Below, piece after piece: positions 36,485-51,400 of a stretch of 64,000 nt of DNA. Position numbers and translations under genes: made by a program. The stretch comes from Gorsachius magnificus (Eukaryota; Chordata; Aves; Pelecaniformes; Ardeidae): the NCBI GenBank assembly GCA_034008185.1, contig CM067081.1, forward strand, positions 29,820,806 through 29,884,805. The letters run 5' to 3'. Each line of letters starts with the position of its first letter. Position 1 is the first letter of the stretch. The notes under the pieces are model-generated. The model ran no database searches. It was not told where the DNA came from and was given only the letters and a program-made list of their open reading frames with translations.

Positions 36485-39400
36485 CTGGAGAAAGCAAAAG
36501 AAGACGTGCTATATTACTTGAGGACAACATGATAACAAAGGTATTAAACACAGAAATTATTATTTACCTTTCTTTGGCTAAGAGAACAGACATCCCCACC
36601 AACTTAGCAAACTCATCAGCTGTGAGAGAACCTTTTTCAGATACCTGTCAAAAACCAAACACACACGTAAACAAACTATGGCATTAAAAGGACAATGAAG
36701 TTCTCTCGGCTGCTGAATCAGGTCTAGCCCTGTGAAGTGATAAATTGGTAGCAAATCCTTTCTGAAGACAACTTGTTTGTTTGCATTTAAAAGAAAGTAC
36801 AAATAATTATGAGTATTTCCCCTTAAATATACCTCTTCTGTGTCCTGGGAAAACTGCCAAGTACAAAAAACAAACAGGAACGTAGAAAAGAGTTAAATCC
36901 ATGGAGGAGGGAAAGAAAAAAAAGAAAATCGTCACACTGTGCCCTTTCCTTCAGATTTTTTTTAAAAGATGCCTTGGGACAAAGTGACCGGAAAAATTAG
37001 AATAGTTCAGACAGCAGTATACTGTCACAATCAGTATTTACACAGCCCAGCTAAACCAAGTGATTCTGCACACGGTGAAGCCTAAATGAGGAAATAAGAG
37101 ACCTGTTCAGGGCAGGTCATCAATTTAGAAATTTAAGTCATCTCAGATGGAAGTGGAGAATTTGAGTTTAATGGGATTTAAAATATCCCCACTGCCTACA
37201 GACAAATCCCCAAACCTTAGTACTCCACCCTGTACTATGGCGTACTAGAGGAATCAGTAAAAGCCACCACCATATTCAGTTGACAAAAGAGATAGGTTTG
37301 GTCTTGGGACTCAAAACTTCAGCTCCACTGTCTCAGCCATACTAGTTAATACACACTAAAATGAAACCTTCTCACACAGGTTGGACATGTGAATGCTTAA
37401 AATATTAGATATGAAGTCCAGACTTACAACTGCATTGAATTTCCCAGATAAACATGTTATTACCCTACAAATTAATAATTTTTCCATTTCTCCATTGCTT
37501 CAGATTCAAGCAAACTTGTAAATTCAGATGTAGTTGCCATTTCCTGCTTCCCACATAACTGGGTGGGGAGGGGTCTATTCTGCATCATTCTCAGTGGTAG
37601 CCTTTTTACAGAAACTCAGATTAAATTAGTCCTAACTTGAGATTTTTATGAAGCTAAGTGATCAAATCCAAGTAATGGAAGTCAGCTATAAAATCTAATA
37701 TGCATATGGGTGATTAATTATCTTTCCTTCCCAAACTACTACTCTCATCAAGGGTGACTTTGGGTTCCTTTGACTTCCGTGTCATTTCCTGTCTTCACCA
37801 ACAGTTCAAAACTACATCTTTCTCCTGTCTGAAAACCTGTGACTTTCTTTCACTTCTTCTCAGAAATTCCATATTACTGTACATTATACATTGTACAGGG
37901 AGCTTTTGGCCACAAGTCTGATCTCATCTTCCTTTTCCCTTATGGGCTAGCCTTCCTCATTCAAAGCCTCTCCCTTACATTTTTCTATGGAGCCAAAGTC
38001 TCTTCTTACGAAAATAAAAGAAAAAAGGCACTTCAGTAATAAATCCACCATCTGTTGCTTTTTGCAGTTGACCTCTTTTGTTATCAAGAAAAGGTTTTTC
38101 CTTTCCTTTCAAAGAGATAAGCACTCTTACTGAAGGCAACAAATTAATTAGAAACCCAAAATAATCAGGAAAAAACCCTAAAATGGACTAGGTATTTTTC
38201 TGTAAATATAAGAAAATAAACGGAAAGGATTAACATATATTGAAAGATGTGAGCATTTTAGTTTTGATAATTTAGGGTGGAATCTTTTAGATGGCTATAT
38301 ACATTTCTCTTACCTAAAAATCTTTTTGATGAGAGAAAGCTACGTGGTAACAATCATGCAAAACGCACTGAGAGTCTACCTCATGTATCAAGTGAGAAGG
38401 TGTCTGTGATGGCTCCACTTTTTCTTGACTGCCCAAGTCAAAGTCCTCTTTGACTTTGATGTTTAACTTTGAATACACTGAATCAGCCTTTACTCAACTT
38501 TATGAAAAACAAAAAAATTACATCCCACTGAAACGGGAAAATTTTCCTGACACAGGAAAATTCATCAAATAATGTGATGGCAGGTAAAGAGTCCAGAGGT
38601 AGCAAGAACACAAAGGTTTACCACACTGAGAAATTTACACTACTTTTGTTCCCCGATGAAGGTAGCTTAATTCTATACGCACTACTCTCCAACTGAGCAC
38701 TCTTCACAGCAGCAAACTCAGCACAAGATGTTACACATACAATGTGCTATTTTATGAAATAAACATAAACCAAACAACTGCCTATATCAACATTTAAGAG
38801 CTACTTTCACTGCCTTCAAGCACATTCTGTACAGTGTCTGAAATCCACTTCTGTTAAATTAAGTGTTTAAGACATACCATGAATTTCATCCTGCAGCGCG
38901 GAAGATTTAGAGGAAGGTTGAAGGTTAATGAAGTTTGAAAAGAGATGGAAAAGTGATTTATTCCTAAAGGATACAGCAATGACTAAGATCATTGCCTGTG
39001 CAGCACTTTGAAGATGAAAAGTGCTATTTAAGTATTACTGTTAGAAGATTTGGAAGCGGAATATTTTGTATTTCAAAACCTCAGAAGGAAATCCTGTACC
39101 TCAAGTTTTTACACCTAATGTGTTTAAATTTCCCCAGCACGGCCATTACACTGAAGGAAATACAGAACACTTACTGTCTCTAAAGCAGAAGCTACCATTT
39201 CCTCTTCGTTATGAGACTGGAGTTCAATCACCATCACACCACTGTCAAATATCCGAAGCCTAAAATGAAGAAAGACAGTCAAAGTAAAAAAAAAAAAACC
39301 CTCTGTAAAATGAACTTAACATTAAAAGCATCTTCAAAATCCTAATCGACTAAGAGCAGGGCATATGTCTGGGCTTAGTTAAACTTTTTTCCCTGTCTGA

Positions 39401-42400
39401 AAAAAATGTATTGGGAGTGAAAAGAACATTGTCTCCCTAGCAAAGTGAACATGGTTAAAAATTCATATTTTCATGTAGAGCGGATGTTGGTGCATACAGT
39501 AGCATCCTTTAAGCAAAGGATGACTTTGTTAAAAAAAAAAAAATAATCTACTGCAGGTAAAATATTAAGTCATCCAAGCACCATGGTCTGACTTGCGAGT
39601 GCTGTGTTTTATAAATCCAGCTGTAAAGCTCTTACCTTAGTGGTAATTTCAGTGACTCCAGCATCTTACACGCATTTACTAAATCTTCTGGTGACAGCAA
39701 CTATTAAAAATAGTAAAACATATTTATTCATAGCTTGCATTTCAAGCATATAGCATAACACCAAAACAAACAGTTTTAATAACTACAACTATAAAATACA
39801 CCAGGCTATACAATATTGTTAATTTTATTCCCTTCTATTGTGCAGTCTATTTTCTTGGCTTCTGTACTCCTTTCTGTTCCTTTACTATGTGTTCTCTAAT
39901 AATCCTTCTTGCCCTGTTTACAGAAAGAATCAATGTATTTTGTAAAAAAAACAAAAAACCACCAAAACCCAAACAATGAGGGTAGAGAAACACTGGAATG
40001 GGTTGCCCAGAGTGGCAGTGGAGGCCCCATCCCTGGAAACATTCAAGGCCAGGTTGGATGGGGCTCTGAGCAACCTGATCCAGCTAGCGGTCCCTGCTCA
40101 CTGCAGGGGGGTTGGACTAGGTGACCTCTAGGGGTCCCTTCCAACCCAAAACATTCTACGATTGTATGATTCAAAAAAAAAAACCCCACACCCAAAAAAT
40201 AAACATTCACCATTCTTTAATATTCTCTGTCCTTTCAGTTCTCTTTCCAGGTAAGGATAGATTTTCCCTTTTATATGATATTATAAAAAACAGCATGTGT
40301 TATGACAACTTATACAGGATACATAAACATTACATGGAAGAAGGAGAAAGGGAAAAAGGTAAAACCCCCTAATTTTAATGACAGGTAGGGTGAGCAATTG
40401 GTAGGGAACATTTTTAACCTTTTTCTTTAATTACCTTAGTAATGTACCTTAGTACATTTTTTAAAATATTTAGTAAAACCAATTTCTCACCTCTAATCCT
40501 CTTGCACGATTTACCAGACAGTACACTTCTGTAAGTGACATGATCCCTCCTCGCTCCTGTGTTAAGCAGAAGACTGGTAAGAGAAATAGCATTAATCTAG
40601 TAAACACAGTATCTCAACTTGCATTTGACTGATTAAACAGGTAAAACAGAGGAGCTAAATGATGGGCCTTAATAAAAAAAAAAACCCTACCCAGGCAATA
40701 CCACGTATTTCTAGCATGAGAGGTAAGTTGTTACATTAGATCTTTTTTTAATAATTTTAAAATGCAAGACATACTACATCCAAAGACTGAATTACTTTGG
40801 TTTTAAAGCAGAGAATAAAACACAGGGACATGGAATTTCAAAATATTAAATCTATCAATCATAGTTTTTACTTTTCATAATCAGTTTTACATTTTGATCA
40901 TAGTAGGCTGGTGCAAAATTAGGTAATTTACCTCTAATGGTGTCTGCAGTATTCCAGCTAGTTGCTTCGCCAGTTGCATGTGGTAATGTGTACCAGATCC
41001 ATATGTTTCCCTAGTAACTGGATTAGCTATACCCATACTCAGTAGATATGACTTGAACTTAATAGTCTAAACAAACAAATAAATTTAAAAGTACATCAGC
41101 TAGTGAATGATTCTGGTTTTTAAAAGTCTTTGATTTTACTGCTAAAGACAGTTTTGGTGAAAAAATCCATTCAGTTTACTACCAATAAAATCAATTACTA
41201 GCAAAGAAAAGACAAGACTTAATACAATTTATGTTTGATCATCAGAGGTCAGAAATGCAAAAATTTACAAAAAGGCAGTAAAGTCTTTGCTTTTAAGAAA
41301 GGGTCGAAATAAAAGGTAACACTAAAAAGTCAGTCACTTATTTTATGTAGAATTAAAACACAAAAATCCCAACCACAGAGTGTTTTTTATTAACATTACA
41401 TCTATTAAACGGATAGCTTTTTGTTTTGCATAGGAACATTTCTGTTGACTTTAAAAACAAAATTCATTTACCTCATCCTCAGTGATGTCACCTTGTTTTT
41501 CTTTAATCTTATTAGCTATTGACTTGGATAACTCCACCATTTCTTTAGCCTATCAAGAAAGGCAGATAGAAAGTCAACTTTCAGCTCAACAGAGAAAAGC
41601 ATGCTTAAAACTGAGAAAACAAGCATAAATCTGTAAGTGTACACATATATATATATATATATGTGACACATGCCATACCTTCTCCATTAGTTTGCTAAGA
41701 TCCTCAAAAGCCTGAAATGAAAAGCAGACACTGCAGATTAGTATAATTACAGCATTCAGCTTCATGGATACCGTGAGCTGCCTTTGTCTGCCTATCCAAG
41801 CTATTCTTAAGAGCTGCCATCCATTTAGATCACAATGTTACAATGTGAGATATTATATATAATCGGTTGATATATCTGTTTCATATCAGGTCTTAAAATC
41901 AAAATTACACAATCCATACAAAGGAGGAAGAAAAGAATCAATCACACACTTTGCTAGTATGTGAACACTAGTTCAATATGATTTATGAAGTCCCTATGAT
42001 AGGAAGGAACAATGAGATACTGAGGCCCAGAAAAGACTAAACGATCCAAGTTTATTATGCTCTCCTAAAAGCCAGGGGAAGGTTTCTTGGTGGGAATGGT
42101 AGGTTTTCTTCCAACAGTTAGCTGTCACTCAAGGAGAATCATTGTTTCTGGCCAGCAGCAAGCCAGCTGTAAAACTACAGAAGTACTCCTCCTGACAAGG
42201 CAATTTAATCAGTAGATGTTAGTAAGAAACAGGCACTGCAAATAAGCAAGGAAGAGGGTATATGCTTTCACATGTATGCTTAACTTAAGTGACAAAACCT
42301 CTGAAAATGTCTGGCAACATCTCTTCATTTAAGTACCACATACATAGGAACAGTGGTGCTACCATAATAAACAAAAAATAATTTAAAAAATGAGTAAAAT

Positions 42401-45400
42401 AAGGTCCACAAGACAAATTATCAAATTTAAATAAAGATAAAAACTAGGTAAAAAGCATCCTCTGAAAACTCTAGTTGTTCGACCTAAAAACCAAAATATC
42501 TACTAGAGCAAGGGAAAAAACTATTTGTACAAACCATTCCTTTTCTAGTCTAAGAAACATTTTGTTTCCACCAGAAAAAATAAAGTAATAAACTGGACAT
42601 CCATCATAGGGCCATAATTATATCAAGTCTATTAAGCTCAGTAAACTGCTACGGTCTCAAATACAACAATTCTACAATAACCCAAAAAGGGCATTCTTAG
42701 GCTTAAATAAAACATACGCTAAAAAAAGCTGAAGGTATACTGAAATTCAAAAGTTTTAATAATGATAAGCAGCTAGCATTAAAAAATTCAGGTAAAAAAA
42801 GGGTTAGCAACTATATTAAAAAACAACTCTCATTTCTCCCATCCTCAGCAACACACATTCAGCCTTCTCACCTGTTTCAAAGACATGACAATGTGCCCAG
42901 GTGGTCAACCTTTTCAGACAACTTTTTTTGAACAACTGGTGAGAAAAATTCCTGAACCTTTTCAGCTAAAGCTTGTCTGACAGCAGCACCCAACCCCTCC
43001 AGCCACGAGTAAAGAAGGTTGTTCACTTACAGTATGCCAAATGACCAGATACACCTTGCCTACAGCTTCTAGTCATTGCTTCTATGTGATGCCTAGCTTA
43101 TTCTGACTAATCCCCCACTAGAAAAGACACATTTTAGCAGAATTTGCACAGGAAGACCCAACTGTTCCCATCTACATTTAGGCACCTTACTCAGGTGGTT
43201 ATTCAACATGCAAAAAAGAGAAAGAGGTGCCTTCAGGAAGGGACAGGGTTTGCTTTTCATCTGAATCCCTCCTATTGGTGCCAGTGTTTCTCCACGGACT
43301 AGAGAAGTCTAGCCTCTTAACACTCGGTACCTAAGTTAGGTATCGACAATTCAGTGGGACAAAGCTCCGTCCAAGGGGAGAAAAGAAAATATACCACCAT
43401 ATAACAATAATCTACTGCTATCAGAACAAAAGCTTCCCTGTGGAATATTTCTCCTTACTTCCTAATCTGCCAGATTCAATAATTTACAATAGATTTCCCA
43501 ATCTCTAGCGTAAATCAAAGTCCTTCTACTGTACTTGTATATGATATCAACAAAAATTTTTCTAACAAGGCTTTTTCCAGCTTATTTCTAATCTCTGTAA
43601 CCTGCATGAAAAGATCATTCATCAAAAGAACCCTTGATTTAGCTAAATAAACAGCATGCTGTCTCTAACTCCTCCTCTGCCTGACTCACCGAGGGCAGGC
43701 CTGGAAACAAAGGGGAATGTGCACACACCTAACAGGAACTTCCTCAGATAAACAAAAGGCTAAAGAACTGGATTCTTATCAGCAGGGAACAGCAGATGCA
43801 GGAAGCCTTTTCCTGGAAGCCAGGGCACCATTTTTTAAATTAAGTCATTTATAACATTTAAAGCTGGAGGAAGGCAAGACTTTAGAAGTCATGGCTTTCC
43901 TCCATTCCTACAACACGTATAAATGGATTTCTTTTACTCTCTGACAAAGCTACTAAAGGAAAAAATAACCAGACAATACCTTTTGAACTATACACACATG
44001 CATGTAACCACAATACCTTTTGAAATACACACAGAACTTCATTCATCACATTCCTCGTAAACAGAAAGGAAAAAGTTTAATGCTACCGGTACCTGAAACA
44101 GCATGCAGCCTGCAAAGGTACTGTATTTTTCTTATGTATCAGAGCAGTGAATGCATTTTTTATTGTGGCACACTGACTCTCATAAAGCTTTGCCACAAGA
44201 ATGAATCTGTTGTATGTAGTTTATGAGTACGTCTGTATTAATCTCTACTACCAAGACAGAACCAGACTATTTTTGAGGATATTGCGCCTACGTTTATATG
44301 AAGAAATTAATTTTCTCTATAGACCATCAGTACTGATATCTGGACTTTAACTATTGTGCTGCTTCTGGGGAAAAGGATGGTCTTCATCTGGCCTGGGTAT
44401 TTCACAGATACTTGTAACATCTTGCAGAATGTTTTACTGTAATTATAAGCCTAAATCTAATATTTGAAAACTGTATATGTGTAAGATGAAAACCTAACTT
44501 CACTAGTTATGTGCAGACACTTACATCAGCGTATTTTTCTAATAAATTTTTCAACTGAAACCAAAATTAGCTGTAAAAAAAAAAAAAGGGGGGGGGGGAA
44601 CCACCAAACTTGTAATAGTGTCTTTCTGCAGATGCCTTTGTGTTCTGCTTGCCCTGATGAAGTCACTGAATTCAGATTTCTAATTCTACCAAAATTAATT
44701 TTATAAATATATACTGTTAGTTTCAAAGAACAGTCTTCTTGAAAGGAACTGTTAAAATGAAGTACCTTTACAAATACTGAAAAGCCAATTAAAGTAAATA
44801 ACTAAATTATACACTCTTAATCAATTCAGACTTCTCAATAAAAAAGATAAATAGTCTCAGCTGCCCCTAAAAGAAAGTGTGAATGAATGTAAATGGCTCA
44901 GACAAGTGGTTGACCTTGAAACTTCAGTAATATTTACCTCGGAAATGTTTTTGTCAGTTTCTTTTCTTTTTTCCTCTAGTTTCCTTTCGATCCCTACAAT
45001 TCCTACAGCCCTTATTCTTCCTGCCTGAAAAAGAAAATAATTAAAGGAATCAAAATAGGAAATGCTAAGTTTTCTCATCCGCTTCACTGTGAAAAACCTT
45101 ACATTAGAAGACAGGAAACATGCCCCCAAAGAGCTGATATCATGCATACAATATTTCATATATTTCTTGAAATTATTTTTTAAACCAGTGTAAAAAAATA
45201 AACAATAAGCATAAAGCATGTATGAATTTGTTGTAGTAGACAGATAATAAGATTATTATATTGAAGCTATTAATATGAAGATGCTTAATAGCCTGATCCA
45301 GACTAAGCATTCCAGCTCATCTCAATTCAAGCCTCCTAAGTCCATGTGTACATCTATACTAGAGCTGTGGAAATGCGTGAGTGTATCTAAACATGACTAC

Positions 45401-48400
45401 CTGGAGAAATCTACCCTGAAGAAACACAGCCACAGAAACACAATGCTAAGTGCAGTCTAATTTACCTGGCTGAACAGTATCAGAATGGAGGTGATGGTGA
45501 ACCTTTCCTTTGATGCCAAGTGTGTTTTAGAACCAAATGGCAGCGGTGCCAGCCCTCAAATCTCTGAGTGCAAAGCGTAGCACTGGTATTAATGATTTGC
45601 TGTGACTTAAGAATAAGAATAGGAGGCAAGGCATTTTCATTAAGTGATTCTTGACACAGGATGCAGGCTTTTCCATTAGTCCAAATGCAACTATGTTTGT
45701 AGGTACTACATTTACAAAGGAAGACATGTGATTTGACCCTGAACAGCCTTTGGATCATCCTATTTAATTCATATAGTACTGTATGTTCAGTATTTTATAT
45801 TCAAAATATTCACATACAGAAACATCTGCATGTTTATCAGAGTTTATAACCTAGAAGTATGCAGACAAAGGCAGTAATCTAACATATGACAAAGAGATGC
45901 TCCGTAACAACTGTCCATTTAGAGTATACATTTAAATCAAACAGATAGAGGTTCCAAAGAGTTATATAAAAGTTACGTTATATATTTGACTTCCAGCCAC
46001 AAAAAAACAAAAAAGAAGTCACAATTAAGACCAAAAATCTTTCAGCTTCATTAGATCTCACATGCTGAATAAAATTATATGCAAATATATATAAAATATT
46101 TGCATAATTGTATGTGTGTGTCCTACTAAATTAAAAAAAACCCAGAGCTCATTATCAACTACTCAAGTCTAAATACACTCAAGGAAGAGAGGCCACAGTG
46201 ATCTATACCAGGCAAAAACTGCAAAGAGGAAACGAATTTACATCAGTAAAGAAACAGGCAAAGTAAAGCTGAATTCCCACACAGTCCCATGGTGTTGGTT
46301 AGAGGCATGCCAGATGCAGTACACAGGGGCAGCAAGAAGTGGAAACAAGGGATTATATACAGATGCTGCTCAGAAGCTCTCCACATACCTGTGGACCCTT
46401 GTTAACTTGAACGGTCTGACCAGTAGGCATATTCTCCCATCTCCTTTGTGCGATTTCTTCTGATAATCGTCTATAGAACTGCAAAGATTAAAGAGTGACA
46501 ACAGACATTTCATAAACTGTGCAGAGTACCTCTGGGTATTTTTACCATCTTGGTGGTAGACGAAATAAATTTTACTGTAAGACAATGCATGGTAACACCT
46601 ACACATCCACAGTACAACATCCATTATCTGGAAATTCTTGATGTCCAATCTTCAAAGACATACACATTAGAGAAGGAGTTGATAGTTAAACTCGCATGAG
46701 TACTTCTATTGTAAAATACTTTTTTCAGGTATTCAGAATGTTCCAAAACATGCTAAAGTTAAAAATGTTGAGGTTTGCTCAAAGGCAGCATGCTTTTAAA
46801 AGGAAGGAAAGTCAAACAATCCAATTACTCTTGATCTGTTAATTCAACAACATAAAGACAACCACACACATCGATTATACTTATTTATTGCTAAGTACCA
46901 GAAGGTGGCATTAGTTAAGTACTTAACAGTAAGCATACCCCACTGACCAAAATCCAGAAAGAAAATCTAACCCATTCTTGTTGTTCAAAGTTCACAGGAA
47001 AGTATTCTGAACTCAAAGAAAAGATCTGGAGCGTAACTGATATGCTAGATAACCAGTAAGCACATTGAGTTTGATTTTCAGACACAAACATTAAAATAGA
47101 TAACATTATAATTAGGCAAAACACCTTTACAATTATAACTAGGCATAAACCTACACTCATCCTAAGCTGAAAACTGCTCACAAAGAAATGAAAGTGAGTC
47201 TGATCAAGCACATGCATTTGTAAGACATTTATAACTAATTCAAGTTGAAAATGTGATTTTCTGCAGTGAGCAGGTATGGCTTTTTTCATTGTTCAAAGAT
47301 AAAGTTCTCAGTCTCTTCAAGTGAGGATCTTATACTGTGAGATTTCTTTACAGAGCGAAATTTCTTTGTTTTTTAGGATAAGCCTTCTTTAAAAAAAGAT
47401 ACTACTTTTTTTAGAATGCTCAAAGCCTTTGAGATTTGGTGTGTGTAAAAAAAAAAATAAAGATTTATAAAACATAAAATGAAATAAAGCTCTGAGGCAA
47501 CAAGAAGTGTTCAGCGATAAAATTAGAGAGGTGATTAGGAGTAAGTTGCTTGATTCCTGTTCAGTAGAGGGCTAGCTACAAAGAAACATCTTTTACTCTG
47601 TTAAACATGTAACAGATTTCAGAGCCATAATTTTGGAAAATCAGAGACTCACAGAGTCATAGAATCATTTAGGTTGGAAAAGACCTTTAAGATCATCAAG
47701 TCCAACCGTAAATCCTGTCTTCCATTTAAAAGATTTATAAGAGGAAGTATAAGATTATATTAAAACTACTAAAATAAGGACAAAGCCTAATAATGCCTCT
47801 TGACATTTTTGGAACTCTACTTGCATTATTTAACCGAAGTATAGAACCCTGAAGGCTCATAGTGTTTTTCTACAAAAAGGATGTATTGAAAAAGCCCTAC
47901 CTCAAAAGTAAACATGGAAAGATCATGGAAAATTATCAACAATGCAGCAAAAGGAGAAAAGCGTGTCCGAAGACCTGATGTGCTGGGTTTGCATGGCACA
48001 AAACTTACCTCAATCTGCCCATGTTCTTTGAAAGAAAGTTTGATGTAGGAATATTTGCTGCTCTGGAATGGACCAGGCTCTTTGTTTGAAGCAGCAGGAT
48101 GAAGATGAACTACTATTTTGGCACTAAGAAAAAGTTAGAGGAAAAAGAAGAGGCAGCTTTCTGTAGTATCTAAAAAAATTATTTCTACAATCAAAGTTAT
48201 CCATGTAATCAAAACCTCTATTAACTTTATCTCACATAAAAGTTAAAGTATATCAAATAATGCTTTACATTTGTGCATCAACATTAAATATTTTGACTCA
48301 GTATTATAGTAGATCTTGCATAAAACCTACTGTAACAGCAACATCTCACAAATTTAAAATCTACCCACCACCAATTCTTAAGAAATAAACAGAACAAATT

Positions 48401-51400
48401 TTAACTTTTCAAACAATAATTTCTGAAAAATCTTTTAGTTGAGATAAAAACTAATTGTCAAGTGATCACTGGATTTGGCTTTTGACTTGCAGTAACTACT
48501 GCCAAAATACACTATCTTTGTCACAGGAAAACAAAAGGTCTCAATATTATGTTTAATCTACCCCACTTGCATATGTCACTTACAAACACTGTAAGTGAAT
48601 TTGTCCAAAACCAACATTCAAAGGTAACATGCATGGAAATAACAGTCTAAAATGACACCTACCACCAGAACAAACCTTGAGATAGCATTATTTTAGGAAC
48701 ATAACAGACTGCTATCACAGCATGACAAGTCCGCCATACCCATTTCATTTTACTGATACTTTTTTCATGGGTCTTTATTTACTTGGCTTCTCCAGCACTG
48801 GTGAATTACCTGGTTTCTTATGGATACCCCCCAGCATATTACATTACCCACCTGACTGTGGGCTGCAAGCAGATGTCGACTACTCATATATTTCTCCAGT
48901 TAATATTTTTTTCTCTTTTTCTTGTGAAACTTCTTTATACACATACCATACTGAATTAGTTAATCAGGTGAGTGGAAACGCTTGAGTTCCTAGTAATCAT
49001 TGCAGGCATTTCCAAGCTCAAAATCAATCATATGGTCATGAAAAGTTATATAATACAGGACCTGGCAGAGTTTCTATCCCCAACCAGTTCTGTAGCACAA
49101 AAGACTAAAATTAGCTTTCAAATTTAGATCCAGCAAAATCACTGTTGTCATTTATGACTCATCAAATGAAAGTGGCAAGCTAGAACACGTACTTGTTTAG
49201 TGATTACAAGACAGTTATTTAACGAATCACAACAAACACTGCTTTGTCATGACCCTCTTACACATTTGATCTCAAGTGAGGAAAGCAGGTCCTTGTGGCT
49301 GTCAATCTGGAAATTTGGATTGCAAATAGAACCCACCATGGGTTAATACATAATCTTGAGTACCTCACATAACATGCGTGGGCAAGCTATCCATCTGAAA
49401 AAGACAATGACCATCACCTTACCTTTTTCCTATCCCAGCTGCCTGCTCTTCAATAAAGACGACCTGAGACAGAGGTATAGCAACGCAGCACTCCTGGAAT
49501 AATCAATGCAAACACAAGAGAAATTAAAAACATATCCTGACTATGCATTCTCTAAAACCAAGTGTTCTCTTTTGCCATTTCACAAACAATACGATTTCTA
49601 CAGGTGCTGTCTGAGGCACTCCATACGAAATACGATGGTAGCAATAGAAACAATCTATTAAAGAGAAATGTAAGTAAAACATAATATAAAGTTGAAACTG
49701 AGTTCTAGATAATCAAAAAAACAAACTTAAGTGTCAATGTGTTGACCCGGGACACCTCAAGCTAGATACGTAGGAGGACTAGGGAATTTAACAAATCTTC
49801 AGCATCTAAGTTCAAAATTTAAACACTACAATTTCCACACTGCTGCAGCTTATCCCTGCAGGTGCACAATACTCATAGGTTCTTAACATTTTTCCATTAA
49901 TGTTACTCTGAGAGCTAAAACAATATCCAAAAGCACCAGTCTCTTAAGTGTTGAATGTCTAAAAAACTAGACTGTCCTCTGAGTGGAATAGGAATTTCTC
50001 CATCTATTCCACACCTAAGGACTTAATCCAGCAGTTGATGCATCTCAACACACATTTATTGGACTGGGCTTTAGACAAAAGAAAGCAGAGCAAGAAACAA
50101 GACTGTACGCATCAGTGGGAGACTAACGCACCCAGGCTAAACTCTTTCTATATGCATTTGAGAGAGAAATTGCTCAAGGAAGCAATTCAAAGTATCTAAT
50201 TAGGTGCCTGGTCTTGTTTTGGTGAGTGTCCTTTGGTGAATGTTGTCTTCCACACAATAGCTTGGTGATCGACAGTGTCACCCAAAATACAGGGAACACA
50301 GGTTACATTCCCTCTTTGAACCTCCCTTCCATCTGCCATAAGTGTGCGCCTAATGCCAGGTTACAATGAACACTATTATGGGGCCCTCTCAATTCCTGCT
50401 ACTAAAATTGTTCCTCTTTGCATGAAATGATTAAATACTCATTAAATTGGAGATTAGGGAATTATACATGCAGGAACTCTGACTAATGAGTAAATCTCTC
50501 ACTGGGAAAAAAACAAGGGTTGTACTTCCTGTTCTAAAATCTCTTAATACAAATTATTTAGATTATTCTGTGGGTTCAGATTCTACAGCTGTTATATAAA
50601 ACAGGTTATTGTTTGTAAAATGCCCACATAGCTCTGGACACTTTAAATATAGGCAAAATGATACTTCTGTAAAAAAAAAAAGTTTTTGAAAATGACAAAA
50701 ACACCCAACTATATATAGTATGTACACTGTCAATATGATTAATTCATTTAGTTCACAGTTAGAAAGTTATGAACTAATTGTAAGCACAAGGACTTAGAAT
50801 CACCCCTTCCTGGTGAGAGAAGCAAGAGGGAGGGATACAAAAAGAGAGATGTGTTAAAAATGCTGTGAGTTTATTTGGATTTTTTTTTCCCTAATGTTTC
50901 ATGCTCACATTATGCATGATTTTATGATTTAAAAAGTTGTACAAATCTAGCAATGTAACAGAAGAATTACATTTTTTTTCCTTTGGAAACCACTGTATTT
51001 TCTATACTGTTCAACTGCAGATGGTACGTAACAACAGCAGCTATAAAACACAGCTGTTTTTGTAAAAAGGTCTGCTATGTTAACCTAATGACAAGTGCCC
51101 CATTTATTACTAAAGTTTGCTGACACAATAAAAGGGGACTCTCTCTGCAAGTTTAGTCTAGGTAAGCTAGCTAAGGTTTCTAAGGCTGATGTTATATCAC
51201 AGTTAAGCTTGGCCAACAACTCACCATGAAAATAAAAAGGCATTTTCCTCCTTGCATCTCAATCTTAAGAGCTTCATTTACTGCATAACAAAGTTATTTG
51301 TATACCATAGATTTAAAAACAAACCTGGCTTTGCTGAGACAGAAGTGGTCTGTATTAGATCAGAACTTGGTAATTTTTGCCCATCTCCTGCCTATAGGTT

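Noticed and set aside
36391..36687. Plus-strand frame [20 protein letters not shown] over VPS36 exons 13-14
   Set aside because: It is the antisense of two exons whose minus-strand reading matches the VPS36 C-terminus exactly.
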